Below, one piece after another: positions 18,101 through 26,394 of a stretch of 64,000 bases of DNA. The notes under the pieces were generated by a model. That model searched no databases and was not told the origin of the DNA. It was given only the letters and a program-made list of their open reading frames with translations. The stretch is from NCBI GenBank assembly GCA_963828405.1, contig CAWHEG010000031.1, positions 3,038,001 to 3,102,000 of the forward strand. The letters run 5' to 3'. How positions within the stretch are numbered: the first letter of the stretch is position 1; each line of letters begins with the position of its first letter. The stretch comes from JANMJD01 sp963828405 (GTDB taxonomy: Bacteria; Actinomycetota; Acidimicrobiia; Acidimicrobiales; Ilumatobacteraceae). The translations under genes and the position numbers were made by a program.

Positions 18101-19651
18101 TCAGAGCGTGCGGCCGGCGTCCTTCCAGTACTCGTCCTTCAGCAGCCGCTTGTACAGCTTCCCGGTCGGATGCCGGGGCAGCTCGGTGCGGAAGTCGACG
18201 CTCCTCGGGCACTTCACGTCGGCGAGTTGCGACCGGCAGTAGGCGATCAGCTCGGCGGCGAGTCGACGGGCGGCCTCGGCGTCGGCGGGCATGGTGACCG
18301 GCTGGACGACGGCCTTGACCTCCTCGCCGAAGTCGTCGTTGGGGACGCCGAGCACGGCCACGTCGACCACCTTCGGATGGGTGATCAACACGTTCTCGGC
18401 CTCCTGCGGGTAGATGTTCACCCCTCCCGAGATGATCATGTACGCCTTGCGATCGGTGAGGTAGAGGTAGTTGTCGGCATCGAGATAGCCGATGTCGCCC
18501 AACGTCGACCAACCGCTCGGATGGCGGGACCCGAGCGTCTTGACGGGGTCGTTGTGGTACTCGAAGGTGCCGCCCCCCTCGAAGAAGACGACGCCCGGCT
18601 CCCCGGCGGGCAGCTCGTTGCCGTCGTCGTCGCAGATGTGCACCTTGCAGTTGATCGGCATGCCCACGGTCCCCTCGTGGGCGAGCCACATCTCGCTGTT
18701 GCAGTAGCAGAAGCCGTTGCCCTCGGTGCCCGCGTAGTACTCGTGGACGACCGGGCCGAACCACTCGATGATCTGGCGCTTCACCGGGGCGGGGCACGGG
18801 GCGGCGGCGTGCACGACGCACTCGATCGACGAGATGTCGTAGCGGTCGCGCACTTCGGCGGGCAGTTTGAGCAGGCGCACGAACATCGTCGGGACGACCT
18901 GGCTGTGGGTCACCAGGTGGCCCTCGATGAGGGCGAGGAACTCCTCGGGATCGAAGTGCTCCATCACCACCACCGTCCCGCCGATCGAGTGGGCGGCGAG
19001 GCAGAACCGCAACGGCGCGGCGTGGTAGAGCGGGGCGGGCGAGAGGTACGTCGAGTCGGCCCCGAACCCGAACAGGGCGACGAGCATCGGCGCCACAGAG
19101 GTCGGCGTGGTGTCCAGCGGGTCGTGGACGAACGGCTTGGTCACGCCCTTCGGCTGGCCGGTCGTGCCCGACGAGTAGAGCATGTCGATCCCCGCCACCC
19201 GGTCCGCCAGTGGCTCGGGGGTGCAGCGGCCGGTGGCCTCCTCGTACGACTCGTAGCCGGCGATGGCGTCGTCGAGCATCAGCCGCAGACCGACACCGGG
19301 CGTCGCCCCGATGATCTCGGCAGCCTGCTCGGACTTGTACCGCGACGAGATGAACGCCTTGGCCGCGCAGTCGCCGAGGATGTAGACGAGTTCGGGTGTC
19401 GTCAGCCGTGACGAGCAGGCCGTGTACACCAGGCCGGCGTAGTGGCAGCCCCAGACCACCTCGAGGTACCGCGGATGGTTCTCGAGGCAGAGGGCGACGT
19501 GGTCGCCCGGCTGCAGCCCGGCGGCCCGCAGCACCCTGCTGAGGCGGTTGGCCCCGGCGTCGAGCTCGGCGTAGGTCTGGACCGAGCCGCCCGGGGCGAA
19601 GATCACCGCCGGCTTGTCCGGGCTCAACAGTGCATGGATGCCGGGATGCAT
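18101..19651 (-). CDS. Acyl-CoA synthetase / AMP-dependent ligase
   Basis: Adenylate-forming enzyme activating a carboxylic acid to its CoA thioester. MLYSSGTTGQPKGVTK is the phosphate-binding loop; HEYYAGTEGNGFCYC carries the A5-type Glu, GWSTLGDIGYLDADNYLYLT the Asp of A7, and HPTGKLYKRLLKDEYW the catalytic Lys near the end. ATG 19651 gives 516 residues; the upstream frame is shadow sequence. An acyl-CoA dehydrogenase is encoded 0.9 kb away on the other strand, fitting fatty or aromatic acid breakdown. Substrate unknown. Confidence 0.9.
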   Translation of the reverse strand: MHPGIHALLSPDKPAVIFAPGGSVQTYAELDAGANRLSRVLRAAGLQPGDHVALCLENHPRYLEVVWGCHYAGLVYTACSSRLTTPELVYILGDCAAKAFISSRYKSEQAAEIIGATPGVGLRLMLDDAIAGYESYEEATGRCTPEPLADRVAGIDMLYSSGTTGQPKGVTKPFVHDPLDTTPTSVAPMLVALFGFGADSTYLSPAPLYHAAPLRFCLAAHSIGGTVVVMEHFDPEEFLALIEGHLVTHSQVVPTMFVRLLKLPAEVRDRYDISSIECVVHAAAPCPAPVKRQIIEWFGPVVHEYYAGTEGNGFCYCNSEMWLAHEGTVGMPINCKVHICDDDGNELPAGEPGVVFFEGGGTFEYHNDPVKTLGSRHPSGWSTLGDIGYLDADNYLYLTDRKAYMIISGGVNIYPQEAENVLITHPKVVDVAVLGVPNDDFGEEVKAVVQPVTMPADAEAARRLAAELIAYCRSQLADVKCPRSVDFRTELPRHPTGKLYKRLLKDEYWKDAGRTL

Positions 19652-19735
19652 GCACCGGGAACGTAGCCGTCGCCGCAGGGTGTCGTCGCCCGGGAGCCCG
19701 AACACGGCGTGGCGGTGCCGTAGGATCGGCCTTCG

Positions 19736-20413
19736 ATGGACGTCGGGTTCCGCTTCGCCGAACTGCTCGCGGCGGACGACGACGGCTTCCCGCTCGACGA
19801 GGCGTGCCTGCTCGTCGCCGCCCATGCCAATCCGGGCCTCGACATCGCCGCGCTGCTCGCATCCCTCGATCGGATCGCCGAGATGTTCCCCGGGGGCGGG
19901 AGCGAGGCGCTGATCGCCCACCTCCTCGGCCCCGGCGGGTTCACGGGCAACACGGCCGAGTACTACGACGCGGCCAACTCCCTGCTCGACCTGGTGATCG
20001 CCCGACGGACCGGCATCCCGATCACCCTCGCCGTCGTCGCCATCGAGGTGGGTCGCCGGGTCGGCGTGCAGTTGGTCGGCGTGGGGATGCCTGGGCACTT
20101 CCTGGTCCGCGACGCCCGTGACCCGACGGTGTACTTCGACCCGTTCCACGGGCCCTCGCCGGTGACCGCCGCCGACTGCCGTCGGCTCTACCACGCGGTG
20201 GCCGGACAGCGGGCCCGCTTCTCCGAGTCGTATCTGGATCCGGTGAGCGGCCGGGCGATCGTCACCCGGATCCTGACCAACCTCAAGGTCGTCTACCAGC
20301 GGCGATCCGATCTCGCCTCGCTCGGCTGGGTGATGCGCCTGCGGGCGGCCGTCCCCGGGCTCGGCGAGGCCGAACGCGACGAGCGCCGGCGGATGTTCGC
20401 CGTGCTGAACTGA
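19736..20413 (+). CDS. SirB1/transglutaminase-like family protein
   Basis: 225-residue protein of the SirB1 transglutaminase-like group, found in many bacteria without a settled function. The characteristic run LLDLVIARRTGIPITLAVV is followed by VGVGMPGHFLVRD with the family's His and by YFDPFHGPSPVTAADC. Divergently transcribed from the acyl-CoA ligase with a gap of 84 bases that must hold both promoters. Confidence 0.82.
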   Translation: MDVGFRFAELLAADDDGFPLDEACLLVAAHANPGLDIAALLASLDRIAEMFPGGGSEALIAHLLGPGGFTGNTAEYYDAANSLLDLVIARRTGIPITLAVVAIEVGRRVGVQLVGVGMPGHFLVRDARDPTVYFDPFHGPSPVTAADCRRLYHAVAGQRARFSESYLDPVSGRAIVTRILTNLKVVYQRRSDLASLGWVMRLRAAVPGLGEAERDERRRMFAVLN

Positions 20414-20503
20414 GCGTCGGCGCCCTCGCCGCCCGATCGGCCCGGCCGGCAGCCTCGGGGTTACGCTCGGCGGCAGATCCCCCGCAGCGCCCGGAGCAGC
20501 ACC

Positions 20504-21733
20504 GTGACCATCGTCGAATCCAGTCCCGCCAAGAGCGGCGCCATCGTGTCAGACGACGAGCGCCGGGTCGCCGACCTCGTCGCCCGGCTGCTCGAAGCCC
20601 ACCCGCCCGCATCGACCCCGCCGACCGAGTTCCTCGGCGCCCAGTTCGATGTCGGCCTCGCCTGGGTCCACTTCCCGGTCGGCCACGGCGGGCTCGGGCT
20701 CAACCCGAAGCTGCAGAAGCTGATCAACGAGCGGGTCTTCGCCGCCGGCGGGCCCAACCCCGTGGGCCGCAACCCGATCGGGCACGGGATGACCGGGCCG
20801 ACGGTGGCGGTGTGGGGGAGCGAGGAGCAGAAGAGCCGCTACCTGCGCCCGCTGTTCACCGGTGAGGAGATCTGGTGCCAGCTGTTCTCCGAGCCGGGCT
20901 CCGGCTCCGACTTCGCCGGCCTGTCGTCGCGCGGGGTCAGGGACGGCGACGAGTGGATCGTCAACGGCCAGAAGGTCTGGACCACGCTGGCCCACGTGTC
21001 GCGCTGGGGGCTGCTCGTCTCGCGCACCGATCCCGAGGCGGTCAAGCATGCCGGTCTCAGCGCCTGGGTGGTCGACATGCACGCCCCCGGGGTGGAGGTC
21101 CGTCCGCTGCACCAGATCACCGGGGAGGCGGAGTTCAACGAGGTCTATTTCACCGACGTGCGCATCGCGGACTCCGAGATGCTCGGCAAGCCCGGTGACG
21201 GATGGCGTGTCTCGCTCACCACGCTGATGAACGAGCGGGTCTCGATCGGCGGGGCGATCCCCCAGAAGGGTTCCGGGCCGATCGGCGACGCGCTGAAGGT
21301 GTGGCGGGCGCTTCCCGAGGATCGCCGCGACCCGGCATTGCTCGACGGGCTGATGCAGCTGTGGATCCGCGCCGAGCTGCTGCGGCTGACCAACATCCGC
21401 GCCTCGCAGGCCCGCAAGATGGGCGATCCGGGGCCGGAGGGCTCGATCGCCAAGCTGGCGATGGCCGAGCTGCACAAGGACGTCTACTCGTTCGCCGTCT
21501 CGCTCCAGGGCGCGGAGGGGATGCTGTTCCCCGGCGGCTACGCCAAGATCCGTCCGGAGCGGGCGATGAACCTGTCGAGCCCCCAGCGGGCGTTCCTGCG
21601 CAGCCGGGCCAACTCGATCGAGGGCGGCACCTCGGAGGTGATGCGCAACATCCTCGGCGAGCGCGTCCTCGGGCTGCCCGGCGATGTGCGCGTCGATCGC
21701 GACGTCCCGTGGAGCAAGGTGCCGCGCAACTGA
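20504..21733 (+). CDS. Acyl-CoA dehydrogenase family protein
   Basis: FAD-dependent acyl-CoA dehydrogenase. Middle-domain signatures CQLFSEPGSGSDFAGLSSR and DEWIVNGQKVWTT are present, and the C-terminal helical domain ends with SIEGGTSEVMRNILGERVLG. GTG 20504 gives 409 residues, full length. The N-terminal helical domain starts later than in classical enzymes. It probably works with the acyl-CoA ligase next door; chain-length preference cannot be read. Confidence 0.92.
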   Translation: MTIVESSPAKSGAIVSDDERRVADLVARLLEAHPPASTPPTEFLGAQFDVGLAWVHFPVGHGGLGLNPKLQKLINERVFAAGGPNPVGRNPIGHGMTGPTVAVWGSEEQKSRYLRPLFTGEEIWCQLFSEPGSGSDFAGLSSRGVRDGDEWIVNGQKVWTTLAHVSRWGLLVSRTDPEAVKHAGLSAWVVDMHAPGVEVRPLHQITGEAEFNEVYFTDVRIADSEMLGKPGDGWRVSLTTLMNERVSIGGAIPQKGSGPIGDALKVWRALPEDRRDPALLDGLMQLWIRAELLRLTNIRASQARKMGDPGPEGSIAKLAMAELHKDVYSFAVSLQGAEGMLFPGGYAKIRPERAMNLSSPQRAFLRSRANSIEGGTSEVMRNILGERVLGLPGDVRVDRDVPWSKVPRN

Positions 21734-21767
21734 GCCGGCCGGCGGGCCCGCTCAGCCGCCCGAACGA

Positions 21768-22190
21768 TCAGGCCCCCGAACGCAGCAGCACGCCGACGAA
21801 CAGGGCGCCGAGCCCGCCGACGAGGCCGAGCGCCCCGCCCAGGGCGAGGGCGAGCTTCGTCCGCCCGATGATGTGGACGGCGGCGAACGTGGCGCTGAGC
21901 GCGGCGAGGGCCACGTGGAGGAACACCGTCACCTGGTACTCGGTGGTCGTGTTGCCGACCTCGACGGCCACGAGATTCCAGATCCCGGTGGCCACGAGCA
22001 GGGCGAACGCCGGCCACGCCACCCGGTTGTAGGCGCGGGCGATCACCTTGAGCAGCCCGTCCTCGGCCGCGCCGGGCTGGGCGCGCACGACGGGCACGAG
22101 TGCGCCGAGGACCAGCTGGCCGCCGACCCACACGGTCGCGGCGAGGAGGTGGAGGACCAGGCGGATGGTGGCGGTGGTCGGGGAGAGCAC
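21768..22190 (-). CDS. CopD-like four-helix membrane protein
   Basis: 140 residues with four membrane helices: LVLHLLAATVWVGGQLVLGAL, AFALLVATGIWNLV, FLHVALAALSATFAAVHII and a Gly/Leu-rich last helix. The HLLAATVWVGGQL start with a His in the first helix resembles CopD/DUF-type cytochrome-b-like membrane domains. Eight bases separate it from ispH upstream on the same strand, so they are probably co-transcribed. Function unproved. Confidence 0.65.
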   Translation of the reverse strand: MLSPTTATIRLVLHLLAATVWVGGQLVLGALVPVVRAQPGAAEDGLLKVIARAYNRVAWPAFALLVATGIWNLVAVEVGNTTTEYQVTVFLHVALAALSATFAAVHIIGRTKLALALGGALGLVGGLGALFVGVLLRSGA

Positions 22191-22197
22191 GGGATCC

Positions 22198-23232
22198 TCA
22201 GGAGCGCAGCGCGGCCAGCACGTCGCTGGCCGCCAGGCGGCGGTCGTCGATCAGCTTCCGATCGGCAAGCGAGCCGCCGAGCATCACGGTCGTCGACAGC
22301 TCGATCGCCATCTGCAGGTCGCGGATGTTGCGCGGCGGCGGGAAGTACTCGTCCTCGTCGGTGACCCGCACCGGGGTGACGCCGCGGACCGGGGCGAGTT
22401 GGGCGATGACCGCCTCGACGAGCTCCTCGGGCGCCGACGCCCCGGCCGTCACGCCGACGATCCCCGACAGGTCGTCGGGGAGCTCGCCGACGTGGTTGAT
22501 GCGAAAGACGCGGGGGCAGCCCGCCTCGATCGCCAGCTGCTCGAGCGCCCGGGTGTTGGACGAGTTCGCCGAACCGATCACGACGATCGCCTGGCAGCGG
22601 GCGGCGATCTCCATCAGTGCCGACTGACGGTTGGTGGTGGCGAAGCACAGGTCGCTGCGACCGGGGCTCCACACCTCGGGGAACTTCGCCCGGGTGGCCT
22701 CGGCCACACCCTGCCACTCCCGGTGCGACAGGGTCGTCTGGGCGAGCAGCGCCACCGGGCCGTCGAAGTGGGGGAGCGCGGCGACCTCGGCGACCGACTC
22801 GACACGATGCATCGACTCGGGGGCGACGGCCATCGTGCCGACGGCCTCCTCGTGGCCCTCGTGGCCGACGTAGACGATCGAGTAGCCCTTGCCGGCGCGG
22901 ACCTTCACCTCGTGGTGCACCTTGGTCACGAGCGGGCAAACGCTGTCGACGACGTAGCTGCCCCGCGCCCGGGCGGCGGCGACCACCTCGGGCGCCGATC
23001 CGTGGGCGGAGAGCATGATCGGGCGCCCCGGTGGCACGTCGTCGATCGAGTCGACGAACACCACCCCCATGTCCTTGAAGCGGTCGACGACGATCTTGTT
23101 GTGGACGATCTCGTGGTAGCAGAAGACCGGCGGGTCGAAGGCCCGGACCATCCACGCCAGTGCCTTGATCGCCATCTCGACGCCGGCGCAGAAGCCGCGC
23201 GGCGATGCCAGCAGCACCTCGTCGGTCGACAT
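22198..23232 (-). CDS. ispH: 4-hydroxy-3-methylbut-2-enyl diphosphate reductase
   Basis: Last step of the MEP isoprenoid pathway, giving IPP and DMAPP from HMBPP with a [4Fe-4S] cluster. The three cluster cysteines lie in SPRGFCAGVEMA, VDSVCPLVTKVH and EAGCPRVFRI; GSANSSNTRALEQLA and VGVTAGASAPEELVEAV are family signatures. ATG 23232 gives 344 residues. It is divergent from the DUF512 gene with a gap of about 46 bases. Confidence 0.95.
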   Translation of the reverse strand: MSTDEVLLASPRGFCAGVEMAIKALAWMVRAFDPPVFCYHEIVHNKIVVDRFKDMGVVFVDSIDDVPPGRPIMLSAHGSAPEVVAAARARGSYVVDSVCPLVTKVHHEVKVRAGKGYSIVYVGHEGHEEAVGTMAVAPESMHRVESVAEVAALPHFDGPVALLAQTTLSHREWQGVAEATRAKFPEVWSPGRSDLCFATTNRQSALMEIAARCQAIVVIGSANSSNTRALEQLAIEAGCPRVFRINHVGELPDDLSGIVGVTAGASAPEELVEAVIAQLAPVRGVTPVRVTDEDEYFPPPRNIRDLQMAIELSTTVMLGGSLADRKLIDDRRLAASDVLAALRS

Positions 23233-23278
23233 CGGCCCCAGCCTACCGGCGGGCCCCACCCCGGTAGGCTGGGCGGTC

Positions 23279-24679
23279 GTGTCCGCCCCGATGATCATCG
23301 CCGTCACCCCGGGTTCGCCGGCGGCGACGGCCGGGTTGTGCGTCGGCGACGAGGTGGTCCGGATCAACGGCCGGGCACCTCGCGACGTGATCGAGTGGCG
23401 GGTCCTCCTCGACGATCCCGACGTCGAGCTCGACGTCGTGCGCGGCGGGGTCGAGTTCACCCTCGAGGTGGCCAAGGCTGCCGGTGCGCCCCTCGGCGCC
23501 GAGGTCTCCAGCGCACTGTTCGACCAGGTCAGAACGTGTGACAACCACTGCGAGTTCTGCTTCATCTACCAGCTGCCGCCCGGGCTGCGCCCCAGCCTGT
23601 ACCTCAAGGACGACGACTACCGGCTCTCGTTCCTGTACGGCAACTTCACGACGCTGACCCGCTTCACGGAGATGGATCTCGAGCGGGTCGTGACCGAGCG
23701 GCTCTCGCCGCTGAACGTGTCGATCCACGCCACCGACCCCGAGGTGCGGGCGCGCATGCTGCGCAACCGGCGCGGGGCGACCAGCCTGCGCTGGCTGCGC
23801 GTCCTGCTCGACCACGGCATCACGATCCACGGTCAGGTCGTGGTCTGCCCCGGTGTGAACGACGGCGACGTGCTCGATGACACCCTGGCCGGCGTGCTCG
23901 ACGAGTACCCCGAGCTGGCCAGCGTGGCCGTGGTGCCCCTCGGGGTGTCGCGCTACAACCACGAGCCGGCGATGCGGCCGCACACGACTGCCGAGGCGGC
24001 CCGGGTCGTCGAGATCGTCGCCGACTGGCAGGAGGTGTTCCTCACCGCGCTCGGCCGGCGGATGGTGTTCGCCGCCGACGAGTACTACCTGCTGGCCGCA
24101 GCGGCGTTCCCACCGCCGGCCAGCTACGAGGGGTTCCCGATGCACGAGGACGGCATCGGGATGGCCCGCACCTTCGAGCTCGAGTTCGCCGGCGTCGCCG
24201 ACGGCCCGACCGGCGTCCAGGCCGGCTTCTTCTCGTGGGTCGACGGCGCCCCGGCGGAGGGCTACCGGGCCGTGCGCAACCCGGCCGGTGACACTGGTCT
24301 GCGCAGCGCCGGCCCATCGACGACGACGGCGCTGCGGCTCATGGCGCGGCGCGACGCCCCGGTCGGGATCCTCACCGGCCCGTACGGCGCGTCGGTGCTC
24401 GGGCCGCTGGTCGCCGGGCTCGGGCGCGACGACGTGCGCATCGTCACGGTCGCCAACGAGTTCTTCGGCGGTAACACCGCGGTCGCCGGGTTGATGGTCG
24501 CCGCCGACGTCGGTCGCACCCTGGCCGACGAACCGGCCGGCCACCGCTACCTGCTACCCGATGTGTGCCTCTCAGACGGCCGCTTCCTCGACGGCGGTAC
24601 GGTGGACGACCTTCCCCGTCCCGTCGAGGTCGTCCCGACCGACGGCATCGCGCTTCGCCGAGCACTGGAGTCCCGATGA
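23279..24679 (+). CDS. DUF512 radical-SAM/PDZ protein
   Basis: Conserved bacterial protein with an N-terminal PDZ-like segment (PGSPAATAGLCVGDEVVRIN), a cysteine cluster in CDNHCEFCFIYQLP that may bind an iron-sulfur cluster, and the C-terminal DUF512 domain ending in LLPDVCLSDGRFLDGG. GTG 23279 begins the PDZ segment directly. Its stop overlaps the der start (ATGA), the arrangement seen in many genomes, so it may assist ribosome or translation-related GTPase function. That role is inferred from gene order. Confidence 0.88.
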   Translation: MSAPMIIAVTPGSPAATAGLCVGDEVVRINGRAPRDVIEWRVLLDDPDVELDVVRGGVEFTLEVAKAAGAPLGAEVSSALFDQVRTCDNHCEFCFIYQLPPGLRPSLYLKDDDYRLSFLYGNFTTLTRFTEMDLERVVTERLSPLNVSIHATDPEVRARMLRNRRGATSLRWLRVLLDHGITIHGQVVVCPGVNDGDVLDDTLAGVLDEYPELASVAVVPLGVSRYNHEPAMRPHTTAEAARVVEIVADWQEVFLTALGRRMVFAADEYYLLAAAAFPPPASYEGFPMHEDGIGMARTFELEFAGVADGPTGVQAGFFSWVDGAPAEGYRAVRNPAGDTGLRSAGPSTTTALRLMARRDAPVGILTGPYGASVLGPLVAGLGRDDVRIVTVANEFFGGNTAVAGLMVAADVGRTLADEPAGHRYLLPDVCLSDGRFLDGGTVDDLPRPVEVVPTDGIALRRALESR

Positions 24680-26019
24680 GTGATGAGCCCGAACTGCCGA
24701 CCGTCGTCATCGTCGGACGACCGAACGTCGGCAAGTCGACGCTGTTCAACCGCATCGTCGGCGGCCAGGCGGCGATCGTCGAGGACCGCCCCGGCGTCAC
24801 CCGCGACCGCAAGGAGCTCGCCGCCGAGTGGCTCGGCGTGCCCTTCAGGATCGTCGACACCGGCGGCTGGCTGCCCGACGGCTCCGAGCTCGAGGCCAAG
24901 GTCTCGCGCCAGGTCGAGGCGGCCGTGCGCGACGCCTCGCTCGTGCTGTTCATGGTCGACGCCGCCGCCGGGTTGATGGACCTCGACGAGCGGATCGCCC
25001 ACTGGCTGCGCACGGCCAAGGTGCCGGTGCTGCTGGTCACCAACAAGGCCGACAACGAGCGCCGCGAGAACGAACGGTGGGAGTTCATGTCGCTCGGCCT
25101 GGGCGAGCCGTATCCGGTCAGCGCCCTGCACGGGCGTCGCTCGGGGGACCTGCTCGACGAGGTCATCGCCCGCATCCCCCACGTCGGGGCGGACGAGCCC
25201 GTCTTCGACGAGGACGGCGAGGAGATCGTCGCCGCCATCGACGCCAAACCACCGAGGGTGGCGATCGTCGGGCGCCCGAATGTCGGCAAGTCGACGCTGT
25301 TCAACCGCCTGGTGGGCGCCGAGCGCTCGGTCGTGCACGACATGCCCGGTACGACCCGCGACGCCATCGACACCCTGGTCGAGACCGACGACGGCCCGAT
25401 CGTGTTCGTCGACACCGCCGGCATGCGCCGGCGCGGCAAGATCGACGACTCCGCCGAGTACTACTCGCTGGTGCGCGCCCTGCGGGCGGTCGACGAGTCC
25501 GACATCGCCATCCTGGTGATCGATGCCACCGAGGGCGTCACCGCCCAGGACCAGCGGCTGGCCGAGCGGATCGACGTGGCCGGATGCCCGGTGGTGGTGC
25601 TGCTCAACAAGTGGGAGATGGTCGACGACGCCGAGGAGCGCTCCGACGTCACCGCCCAGATCGCCGACCGGCTGCACTTCGTCGGTGACGCCCCGGTGCT
25701 CAAGGTCTCCGCCCTGACCGGCAAGGGCGTCCACAAGCTGCTCCCGGTGCTCCACGACACGATCGAGCGGTACCACAAGCGGGTCAAGACCAAGGACGTC
25801 AACAAGGTGATCCTCGCTGCTCAGGCCAAGCAGTCGGCGCCCCGCGGGATCAAGATCATGTACGCCCTGCAGGGCGCCGCCGACCCGCCGACGTTCACCC
25901 TCTTCTCCAACCGCGAGGTGCCGCCCACCTACCTGCGCTACATCGAGCGCTCGTTGCGCGAGGCGTTCGACTTCGGATCGGTGCCGATCAAGCTGCGCGT
26001 CCGGCGCCGCTCGCAGTAG
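24676..26019 (+). CDS. der: Ribosome biogenesis GTPase Der (EngA)
   Basis: Two tandem GTPase domains followed by a KH-like domain. Domain 1: GRPNVGKSTLFNRIVG, DTGGW, TNKAD. Domain 2 (from about residue 193): GRPNVGKSTLFNRLVGAERS, DTAGMRRRGKI, LNKWEMV. The KH-like end has FSNREVPPTYLRYIERSLR. 447 residues, normal. Needed for large-subunit assembly. Translationally coupled to the DUF512 gene. Confidence 0.97.
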   Translation: MSDEPELPTVVIVGRPNVGKSTLFNRIVGGQAAIVEDRPGVTRDRKELAAEWLGVPFRIVDTGGWLPDGSELEAKVSRQVEAAVRDASLVLFMVDAAAGLMDLDERIAHWLRTAKVPVLLVTNKADNERRENERWEFMSLGLGEPYPVSALHGRRSGDLLDEVIARIPHVGADEPVFDEDGEEIVAAIDAKPPRVAIVGRPNVGKSTLFNRLVGAERSVVHDMPGTTRDAIDTLVETDDGPIVFVDTAGMRRRGKIDDSAEYYSLVRALRAVDESDIAILVIDATEGVTAQDQRLAERIDVAGCPVVVLLNKWEMVDDAEERSDVTAQIADRLHFVGDAPVLKVSALTGKGVHKLLPVLHDTIERYHKRVKTKDVNKVILAAQAKQSAPRGIKIMYALQGAADPPTFTLFSNREVPPTYLRYIERSLREAFDFGSVPIKLRVRRRSQ

Positions 26020-26028
26020 GGCCGGCCG

Positions 26029-26265
26029 ATGCCCTGGTGCGAGGACTGCGCCAAGTACTGGGCCCCCACGGCGATGGCCGAGGACGGCTCGTGCCCGACG
26101 TGCCGGCGCCGGCTCGAGGCGCCCAGGAAGGCACCGTTGACGGCGAAGTCGATCGACCTCAAGGAGCTCGCCGGCGAGGACGCCAAGGCCCCGTGGCACT
26201 TCAAGCTGCTGATGGTGATGACGGCGCTGTACTTCGGCTACCGCATCGTCGACCTGTTCCGCTGA
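26029..26265 (+). CDS. Small zinc-ribbon membrane protein
   Basis: 78 residues. Starts with a zinc ribbon of two Cys pairs (CEDCAKYW and CPTCRRRL) and ends with one membrane helix (FKLLMVMTALYFGYRIVDLF). It lies nine bases after der and is likely in its operon. I do not know a function; similar short proteins beside der or cmk occur in actinobacteria. Confidence 0.75.
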   Translation: MPWCEDCAKYWAPTAMAEDGSCPTCRRRLEAPRKAPLTAKSIDLKELAGEDAKAPWHFKLLMVMTALYFGYRIVDLFR

Positions 26266-26394
26266 GCCCGATGACATCGGCACCGCGACCGCAGTACTTC
26301 CGATCGGGGTCGGATCCTCGGTAACCTCGGTCACCGTAAGCGCTCAACGTGGGCGCAACGTGGTTCGACTTGACGAGATGTTGACTGGAGAGCC